Origin: Candidatus Electrothrix rattekaaiensis
GTDB lineage: Bacteria; Desulfobacterota; Desulfobulbia; Desulfobulbales; Desulfobulbaceae
Reading direction: 5' to 3'
Length of the DNA stretch: 64,000 nucleotides
Assembly (NCBI GenBank): GCA_032595675.1
Contig: JAVQMD010000001.1
Span: 744,001 to 808,000, forward strand
Position numbers and translations under genes: made by a program. Positions 63,558-64,000 of the stretch are shown in pieces. The notes beneath the pieces were generated by a model. It searched no databases. It was not told the origin of the DNA and worked only from the letters and a program-made list of their open reading frames with translations. Numbering within the stretch: the stretch's first letter is position 1; every line of letters begins with the position of its first letter.

Positions 63558-64000
63558 ATGAATACAACACAGGTTATGGGAATCCTGAATGTGACCCCGG
63601 ATTCCTTTTCCGATGGTGGCAAATGTATTGGCGAGCAGGCTATCACCGCGCAGGTAGCAAAAATGCTCGCTGACGGCGTGGATATAATTGATATCGGCGG
63701 CGAATCCACTCGTCCCTTTGCCGAGCCTGTAGCTGAGCAGGAAGAGCTGGATCGGGTCATTCCGGCTATTCAGGCGGCCCGAGCATTGTCTGCTGCAATT
63801 CCTCTTTCCATTGATACCACCAAAGCTCAAGTGGCTGCTATTGCCCTTGAGCATGGAGCCACGCTCATTAACGATATTTCAGCCTTGCAGCAGGATCCTG
63901 ATATGATCACCGTAGCGCGTGATTGCGAAGTGCCGATCATTATTATGCACATGCAGGGAACACCCGAGGATATGCAGCTTGCTCCCCAATACGAGGATGT
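63558..64000 (+). CDS. folP: Dihydropteroate synthase, 5' part (cut by window end)
   Basis: From ATG 63558 (GAGGAGA upstream) the frame is open to the window end and gives about 147 residues. The DHPS signatures are clear: VMGILNVTPDSFSDGG with the pterin/phosphate loop, DIIDIGGESTRP, IPLSIDTTKAQVA, and LINDISAL followed by PIIIMHMQGTP. The enzyme joins 4-aminobenzoate to the pterin pyrophosphate in folate synthesis. Placement after ftsH is conserved in many bacteria. The C-terminal half is outside the window. Confidence 0.95.
   Translation, partial: MNTTQVMGILNVTPDSFSDGGKCIGEQAITAQVAKMLADGVDIIDIGGESTRPFAEPVAEQEELDRVIPAIQAARALSAAIPLSIDTTKAQVAAIALEHGATLINDISALQQDPDMITVARDCEVPIIIMHMQGTPEDMQLAPQYED

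Overview
The window reads as chromosome from a Gram-negative deltaproteobacterium of the Desulfobulbales type. Supporting signs are the rimP-nusA-ylxR-infB-rbfA-nrnA-truB-rpsO-pnp order, an Mla outer-membrane lipid system, FtsEX-EnvC, NifB behind a sigma-54 promoter, a CooC-like ATPase, DUF4388/roadblock regulators, a GEMM riboswitch, and many short-period repeat arrays and PD-(D/E)XK accessory proteins. A cable bacterium (Electrothrix/Electronema-like) is plausible, but the sequence alone cannot prove it.

Layout. 1-5.1 kb: a truncated gene at the edge, a 3-hydroxyisobutyrate-dehydrogenase-type reductase, a ModD remnant beside an outer-membrane porin with a ModE-like operator, a small secreted PDZ-like protein, and nifB. 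5.1-12 kb is accessory DNA: a 23-bp repeat array, an AT-rich membrane-protein gene between direct repeats, glnS with a coupled unknown gene, a decayed PIN-toxin locus, a Uma2 nuclease, and a 21-bp repeat array split by a complete insertion sequence. 12-18.2 kb: a PilB/GspE-type ATPase, a membrane aspartic protease, an AAA-ATPase/PD-(D/E)XK protein and a DUF445 protein. 18.4-23.8 kb: a CooC-like ATPase, then the cell-division run ftsE-ftsX-envC-ctp. 23.9-35.7 kb: tRNA-Gly and the large translation/RNA-processing operon. A two-gene cassette (EEP-fold hydrolase plus an unknown partner) sits between rpsO and pnp.

35.8-46 kb: a REC-DUF4388-roadblock regulator, a SerA-type dehydrogenase, a promoter with a GEMM riboswitch before an orphan ORF, a hemerythrin, and a cassette bounded by two copies of one hairpin repeat. 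That cassette holds a membrane NACHT NTPase, a 21-bp repeat array and a voltage-gated K+ channel with a zinc ribbon. Aconitase follows. 46-64 kb: a lone molybdopterin oxidoreductase, a polyprenyl-phosphate sugar transferase, the mlaE-F-D-A-C operon, hslVU, an SH3 membrane protein, an MFS transporter, an MltF-like transglycosylase, a TRAP permease remnant, ftsH and the start of folP.

The strongest candidates for undescribed biology are the NACHT/repeat/K+ channel cassette, the EEP pair inside the rpsO-pnp operon, the GEMM-controlled orphan ORF, and the ModE-like palindrome over the porin promoter.
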